Assembly (NCBI GenBank): GCA_037178625.1
Contig: CM074139.1
Span: 1,736,001 to 1,800,000, forward strand
Direction: 5' to 3'
Source of the DNA: Skeletonema tropicum
Lineage: Eukaryota > Bacillariophyta > Thalassiosirophyceae > Thalassiosirales > Thalassiosiraceae
DNA: 64,000 bases
This document shows, in pieces, positions 58,113 to 64,000 of the stretch. The position numbers and the translations under genes are program-made. The notes beneath the pieces were generated by a model. That model did no database searches. It saw only the letters and a list, made by a program, of their open reading frames with translations, and had not been told where the DNA came from. Each line of letters begins with the position of its first letter. Position 1 is the stretch's first letter.

Positions 58113-58741
58113 TCAAGAAAAGAAAAGCCATCGTCTGCAATGAAGGACATATTGGTGCTTTATAAGTAGGAATAATTGAACGATAGGTGGATATTATTTA
58201 TGTCGGCGTCAAGTTAGTTGTTGATGTGCAGGAATCGCCAAAAAACTGGCGCTGGCCAAATGGAGAAGCGGCGCCGCCTCAATGCCAGCCTGACCACAGA
58301 AGCACAACCAACAGTAGGAGGAGAGGACGGCGAACGATACTTAGTATTGTATGCTGCCCTTTCGAATCGATGATATGGTAATAAGTATGCAGCGTTTTAT
58401 CGCTTATCAAACCACCCGCCTTGTCACTATGTAACTACCCGCGTTGTGACAATGTAACAACGCGGGTAGTTACATTGTCACTACGTAGTTACATAGTCAC
58501 AACGCGGGTAGTTACATAGTGACAACCCAAACAACCCGCCGAAGATTCACCCGCGGGCGATTTGTCGCCCGTCTAAAAAGGGGGCAAAAAGGGGGCATTG
58601 TGCCCCCGATCCATAATCCTCCAGGTTAGGAAAGGCACCCTCTTTGCACTCCACCTGCATGCTCTTGCTACCTACTTGCTAGAGGAGTATTGAACAACTG
58701 AATACTTTTATCACCAATCGAACCTCCTCAGGGTGACGGGG
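58113..58741. promoter_or_regulatory. Upstream region with palindrome cluster
   Basis: Contains TTGTCACTATGTAACTACCC at about 58424 and its complement ending near 58526, with further copies of CGCGGGTAGTTACA in both orientations between them. Two shorter GC-rich palindromes follow (GGGCGATTTGTCGCCC near 58555; GGGGGCATTGTGCCCCC near 58590). It lies just upstream of the HAD-like gene. Confidence 0.6.
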
Positions 58742-60307
58742 ATGATGGCATCCAAAAATAATGATTGCCTCTCAAAAAGCAACGCCGAAGGAAAAGGCCA
58801 CGACAATGATGACGATGCCTTCCTCCCAAAAATGTATTCAACAATCGAGGAGATCAACAGGCATTTGCGCCATCATCTCAACACTGACTCTACAATACCT
58901 GCATGTTCTGCCCAAGACAACAGCAGCACGAGCAGCTGCACCAACATGAAGCACGACATGGCAAAAACTACGCCACATCTCTTTCTCCACTTTGATGTCA
59001 ACGAAACCATACTCCTCGGTGATCCAGCAGGTGGCGACTCAGTTCATGAATGTGTCAATAAAATTATTGCCAAATCTGCCTTTGTGAGCACGAGTGGAAT
59101 CATGCACGACGGTAATAACGACAACCTACTGGTGGAGGAGGATGATCCGACGCAGGAGCCTCCAAGGATGAAACGATCACCATCGTCAGGGAATATATGT
59201 GATACACATCAATTTGAACCCACTCATTGGTGGAATGGTGTGTCAATTGATAATAATTATTGTGATGGTTCTTCCACTCCACCGCCACCACCGCCACTGT
59301 ATACTGGGTGGACCTATCCTCCAAATACATGCCCGTATTATCGTACGGGGTATAAAGTGCATGCCAAGAAGTTTACTTCGTCATTACATGGGCAAGTGTA
59401 TCGTCCGTTGTATGATAAACTTTGTTTGAAGATGGGTTTGGATTCTGCTCCTGTTGGTGATGATGGTGGGGGCGAAATGAGTAATGCGCAGCAGGAGCAG
59501 CAAACAATGAGTGTGTTCCAAAATTTCTTACCAGCATTTTGGCAAACTTTGATGTATTATTTTCCATCTACAGCCATCAAATCAGAGGAGGTGTCAACTA
59601 ATAAATCCGATTCATCGACCTCGGTATTAATAGGAACAGAGTATAGAAGACTGCCACCTCCACCAAAAGTAACACTTGTCCTACGAACATTTGGGTTAGA
59701 TTTGCCAAGAGTTGCAGCAGCCATTACAGAATTTGCAAAAGGGAATCATCCAGATTATCCCACCTACAGCAATGAAGATTTGATCTTTGCAGAGGGTGAT
59801 TTGTATTGTTCCGGGTGGAGTTATCACAATAAGGATGGAAATGATGACAAGGAGGAGCTCGTGTATTCTCTACATCGTGCCAATAATGGAAAAGAGAAAG
59901 GTTCACCTGTCTACTCTGGAGATGATGACATTCTCAAATTTTTACAGTCGAAAAGTATTGTTGGTATTCAAGATAATTATCCGTTCTGGAGGGACAACAA
60001 CCATGCTCCATGGGCTGGTAAACCCGTTTGGACGAATACAAATGTGCACGGATATGATCATCATCATGTTCTACTGGATGATAATATTCATAATGATCCA
60101 ACAGATGGAGCTGGTGGCATTCGTGTCCCAATAGTAGCTGAGAAGAATGGTAGTAACAACTACTACAACCGCTATGAATCTCTTCATGGGCAGGAGGCAC
60201 TTGATTTGCATGGAAGGCATTTGATACGTGTCCCTACAATACGACCGAGTTTGGAAGATGATTGGTTCATTCGACAGATAGAGATGGCTCGTTGGCTGAC
60301 ACGATAA
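58742..60307 (+). CDS. Conserved-looking HAD-like protein of unknown function
   Basis: 521 residues from the ATG at 58742 (the upstream GTG at 58733 is in frame but not needed). The N-terminus is polar and disordered. HLFLHFDVNETILLGD (about residues 83-98) resembles HAD motif I (D-x-N/D-x-T), KVTLVLRTFGLD (about 310) could be motif II, and HHVLLDDNIHND (about 440) resembles the D-D motif IV. A long insert, with FQNFLPAFWQTLMYYFP, lies between motifs I and II. The second Asp of motif I is Asn, so phosphatase activity is doubtful. It could be a cytosolic protist protein of the HAD fold. The identification rests only on motif order. Confidence 0.55.
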   Translation: MMASKNNDCLSKSNAEGKGHDNDDDAFLPKMYSTIEEINRHLRHHLNTDSTIPACSAQDNSSTSSCTNMKHDMAKTTPHLFLHFDVNETILLGDPAGGDSVHECVNKIIAKSAFVSTSGIMHDGNNDNLLVEEDDPTQEPPRMKRSPSSGNICDTHQFEPTHWWNGVSIDNNYCDGSSTPPPPPPLYTGWTYPPNTCPYYRTGYKVHAKKFTSSLHGQVYRPLYDKLCLKMGLDSAPVGDDGGGEMSNAQQEQQTMSVFQNFLPAFWQTLMYYFPSTAIKSEEVSTNKSDSSTSVLIGTEYRRLPPPPKVTLVLRTFGLDLPRVAAAITEFAKGNHPDYPTYSNEDLIFAEGDLYCSGWSYHNKDGNDDKEELVYSLHRANNGKEKGSPVYSGDDDILKFLQSKSIVGIQDNYPFWRDNNHAPWAGKPVWTNTNVHGYDHHHVLLDDNIHNDPTDGAGGIRVPIVAEKNGSNNYYNRYESLHGQEALDLHGRHLIRVPTIRPSLEDDWFIRQIEMARWLTR

Positions 60308-60368
60308 ATTGAGGTGATTGGCTTATACTTTTTGACATGCACTTATGTAGTATATTAATGCTTCTTCA

Positions 60369-63300
60369 TCAAGGCAAAGCAATCATCTTTCTCTGCTTCA
60401 GAGTACTGTTGAAGCTGAACGACATTCTCACGCCCTGACCCTGCTGCGAAGTAGCATCATAAGATGGATTGCTCACTACTCTACTATTAACTGCATTCTT
60501 CCTCTTCGCTTTCTTCAAGAACTCGTGATCTTTACTCAACTGCAACGCCTTTGCATGTGCACCCCAATCCTGATACAAAAAGTACGCATTAGCTATGCAC
60601 TCGTTAAAGGCCGCCACATCCTTCTCTTCTCTCAAAAATGCAGCGTATCGCTCATTTACCATTGCCTCCAGGTTCACAAAGTTCCCTTCTGCACATGCCT
60701 CGATTGCTTTTCGAAAAGCATCCCGACTGGGACTTTTCATGGCCTTCAAGAACAAATACACAGGCCGAGCATTCACAGAGCCACTCTTCGATAAACGCTT
60801 GAAATGACCCAAGCACTTCTCTCCCAACGCTTTGTATGACGCACAGCCCTTCTTATGACACACAGCAAAGGCCGCCAAACCGGTAAAGGCTAAGCGGTTG
60901 TGCAATCGTGCGATGAGCTGATTTTGTAAGGGGTAACTCTCAAGAGTCTTCAACAAGTCGATCATGTCTGCCTCATTCCAAAACACAAATGCCAACTGCA
61001 CTCGTAGACTACTAGAGTCACGAAGCGTCACAAAATGAGCGTTGCCCTCCAGCTCACTCAATGCTTGTTCTTCGTTGAATGCCTCACCTACAAATTTGGA
61101 AGGGTGATCACTGGGCTTGCGTAGATTCAGAGCGAATTGCCTGAACATGGAGAAGAGTACAAGGCTGGACGTTCGTCCTAAATTTCTGCAGTACTCCTCT
61201 ACCACTAAAAGCTTGGACTCGAAGATAGGCCCGAGTTCGCAGCCTGCACCGAAGAAGCATTGGGCATAGCCCAAGAGTCCGATGAGACACATCTCGACCT
61301 CTCCCATGAGCTTGATTGCAAAGACATACAAAGTAAGTTTCACCATCAATGATAACGATAACAAGGTACGACACCAACTTACCTTGCAGTCTTTGTAGCT
61401 TTGCAAAAAAGGACCCGTCAAACTTCTCAAAGGCTTCAATAGACACATGGCATTACAAAGGACAACCATAGACTGCACAAAATTCTTTTTGTCGTCACGA
61501 ATTCGTGGAAATAAAGCTTGAGCAGTCGTAGCAAACTCATTGGCCTTCTTAACGTCATTCACTCTCGCATACATAGTTGCGCATCTTGCAAAAATTGGAG
61601 CCAAATTAGAGCTGATACTCCCCCTCTTGAGAACATATTGTATTATCTTCCAGTGCAAAAGCTTCACGACGTCCAGCTTTCCAGAATCTGTACCATGGTG
61701 TTTCAAGATTATGATAAAAATATTAGAGAGACAAAAATGTGTGAATTCGAGAAGACAATAAAAGGACTTACACATGGCGCAAGTATTCATCTGCTGACAC
61801 AATGCAAGTAGAGGATCATCTTTGATTGGAAATGTTGTCAGACAAGATATTGAACGGTTGCGTAATGCCAGTTTGTATTGCAGCAACCCCTTTGCCATCA
61901 CTGCATTAGTCGAACTAAGAGGGACATCAATGCCATACTGGCTCAGAATTTCTAAGCCTACCTCCAACCCTTTGCCGTACTCGCTTGTCTCGTTCGTTAG
62001 ACACATGATGCGATGCGTGTATGCATTCAGCTTTTCCTCCGGTGTCTTGACATTATCAATAACTTCATCAATAGCAGCCCTAGCTGCATCAAATGCGCCT
62101 GTCAATAGAAAAAAATGTTTGTGAGATTCAGCACGGTTGGGATAGAAAACAACAAAAGACATTCATCAAGTAGTAGATTGTGGTTCACTCACCAGATGAA
62201 TACTCTGATACCAACAACGCATCGTAGAGCTGTCGTGTTAGCTCGTAGTATCCATTCTTCCATGTCATACCCGAAGATTTCAGCCTCTCCAACCCTTTGT
62301 GCAGCAATGAATTCTCCTTCCCCAGTGCTCCACTATTCCTTGCAAGATGTGAGACCTCCAAGTTCAGCTTCACCAGCTCTTTGCAATCCGTCTTTTCATC
62401 CGGTTGTGAGTAGAGAATATCGACCGCAACATATTGACACCATGCTCTACCAGCACCTTCTGCCAACAGCACCGACGAAATGTGCTGCAACGTCTCCTCC
62501 GAACTAGACTTTTCAGATGCAAATTTGAGGGATGCCTGGCGAATCCGATCATGAGCGAATATCCAGTTCGGACTCACCAGCAGCAGCAACCCCTCATCAG
62601 ACGATTGCTGAAGAAGATCCTTCACCTCACTCTCTTCATATGATGCACCATCGCGACACATAAGCGCCTTCAAAGTGGGCACATCTAGTGCGTTGGGAAT
62701 GTACGCCATTAGAGAGAGATTTTGCCAAGTACCGATTCCACTACATCGGCTGAAATGTTATTGGTCAGCTCAACTTTCGTGACCACCCATCGCCATTCAA
62801 AGCACATAATGTCATAAAACAATATATTCTTACGCACGAGCTCCTCAAGTGCCTGTTTCGTGAAGAAGATATTCCCCATCGTAATTTGATAGACAGCACT
62901 CGACAGCTCCTGCACTTCCGCATCTTCTTCACCCTTCTTCACTGAGTCTGCAATGAATGATGTAATTGACGTCGGGGAGAGACTGAACAGCTCCATCTTT
63001 TCCACACTCTCGTCTCCCTTGGCAACATCATCCATCAACTTGCTAAATGAATGCTCCATATCCACTTCATTCGATCGATATGCACAAATGAACATGATAT
63101 TCTTCAGTTCAGAACTCGTCAGCAACACATTCAGCATGTCCATTGATGCTTCGTCCGCCCACTGCAGATCGTCCAGGAAGATTATCAACGGATTGTCCAA
63201 AGCTCTGCAAATGGCACACAACAGCTGTAACGTGCATTCCTTGATCGCTGACATGATCAAGTGCAGACTCAAGCCCTCTTTTGCTTCCTTCTCATCATCT

Positions 63301-64000
63301 GCAACGACACAGCTATCAAGAAGAGGTGTAAGCACTGGGAACGTCGCACGCAATATCAAATCACCCTCCTTCCCCGGTCCAATTAAGTCCGATTGCCGGA
63401 TGCTCTCCCACACTTTTTGTCGCTGCTCATTCGCTGAGATGTCACTACCATCCTTTGCATTGCATAGCTCGTTAGCGAGCGTGTTCAGCACCTCAATGAT
63501 TGCAAAGAACGGGGAAGATGCGCTGTTTTGCTCACTGTATTTGCCTGCCCCGTGAAATATTGGCTTGTTATTATTGCTATTATTATAGGACTTGCGTGTG
63601 GAGCTGCGTAGTTGCTTGACGAACTCTTTGATCAGAGATGATTTCCCCACACCACTGAAATGGATGATTTGATGTATCATCATCGTGATAGACATTGATG
63701 AGCAATGATGAAAAGTAGGCAGATGTAACATATAAGTATTGAGCAGTGTCTTGGCATCTCTTATGATATGTAGAAATGTAATGCATCAATAAAATCATCT
63801 TACCTGTAACCCGAAAGAAAGACCACTTGAGAGTTTAATGCTCGATCGTCGCGATTCTCCATTAGCCTATCATACAGCCTCTCCAAATTATCCAACTCCT
63901 TCTCCCTCCCGTAGAGCCTCGTAGGGAACTTGATTTTGCCCTTCTCTTCATCGTCACTTGCATCCGATCGGTCGTCGTAGAATGCCTCATCTTTTTGTTC
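60369..64000 (-). CDS. AAA/STAND-type ATPase with helical repeat C-terminus, partial, one frameshift
   Basis: Exons, minus strand: >64000-63804, 63654-62709 (continuing as 62709-62193), 62098-61772, 61687-61383 and 61310-60369, with GTAAG/GTGAG donors. The part seen starts with an acidic region and KFPTRLYGREKELDNLERLY, which precedes ATPase domains of the AAA_16 type. The Walker A motif is assembled across the first intron (SGYSGVGKSSLIKEF). Walker B is LIIFLDDLQWAD, and winged-helix-like and TPR-like helical repeats follow. Such modules sit upstream of kinase or cyclase domains or act as signalling scaffolds in protists. At 62709 the frame ends GKISL-stop and restarts as MAYIPNALDVPTLKAL through a TAATG overlap; no intron restores it. 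The 5' end is outside the window. Confidence 0.75.

Overview
The window looks like nuclear DNA from a photosynthetic stramenopile, most likely a centric diatom. This is inference: genes carry short GT-AG introns (72-314 bp), the secreted proteins have diatom-style Thr/Ser/Pro linkers, and a Ty1/copia element resembles the diatom CoDi group. There are no operons. I recognise no tRNA or rRNA genes and no CRISPR array.

Region 1 (1-9.8 kb) is gene-dense: an uncertain acidic ORF, a four-exon 2OG-Fe(II) oxygenase, a secreted two-domain GPI-type protein, a membrane-anchored metallophosphoesterase, a small probable organellar protein, and a sulfotransferase-like type II membrane protein.

Region 2 (9.8-31.2 kb) is a duplicated neighbourhood. 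Its repeating pieces are a sulfotransferase gene, a MATH-BTB gene with a C-terminal SAP-like motif, and an antisense MATE transporter. Two BTB copies are intact (10.4-11.6, 13.8-15.1 kb). One is split by a TA-flanked MITE (17.35-18.95 kb), one is a truncated inverted fragment (19.7-20.2 kb), and one is frameshifted (28.5-29.8 kb). Relics of a sulfotransferase and of a MATE gene mark lost units. An 8.7-kb DNA transposon (element B, 19642-28327) sits upstream of the last BTB copy. It encodes a DD34E transposase and a convergent Cys-rich protein and carries two copies of a nested 1.75-kb element (A). It lies in a near-perfect 2.88-kb inverted duplication that also copied the 5' part of the neighbouring BTB gene. 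A TAF9-like gene closes the region.

Region 3 (31.2-55.3 kb) was once an array of genes for Cys-rich secreted proteins: two intact-looking copies and two degenerate ones. Successive transposons have split it: two back-to-back TTAA-flanked elements; an 11.2-kb copia retrotransposon with apparently identical 402-bp LTRs, a candidate -1 frameshift site between gag and pol, and a 2.2-kb DNA transposon inserted in pol; and a 3.2-kb LTR element with unusually short (127/130-bp) LTRs whose ORF carries a 39-bp minisatellite. Paralogous empty sites confirm the target duplications for element B and for the short-LTR element.

Region 4 (55.3-64 kb) holds a 657-bp tandem duplication, a foldback MITE, a palindrome cluster, an uncharacterised HAD-like protein gene, and the 3' part of a multi-exon gene for an AAA/STAND-type ATPase that runs off the right edge and carries an apparent frameshift.
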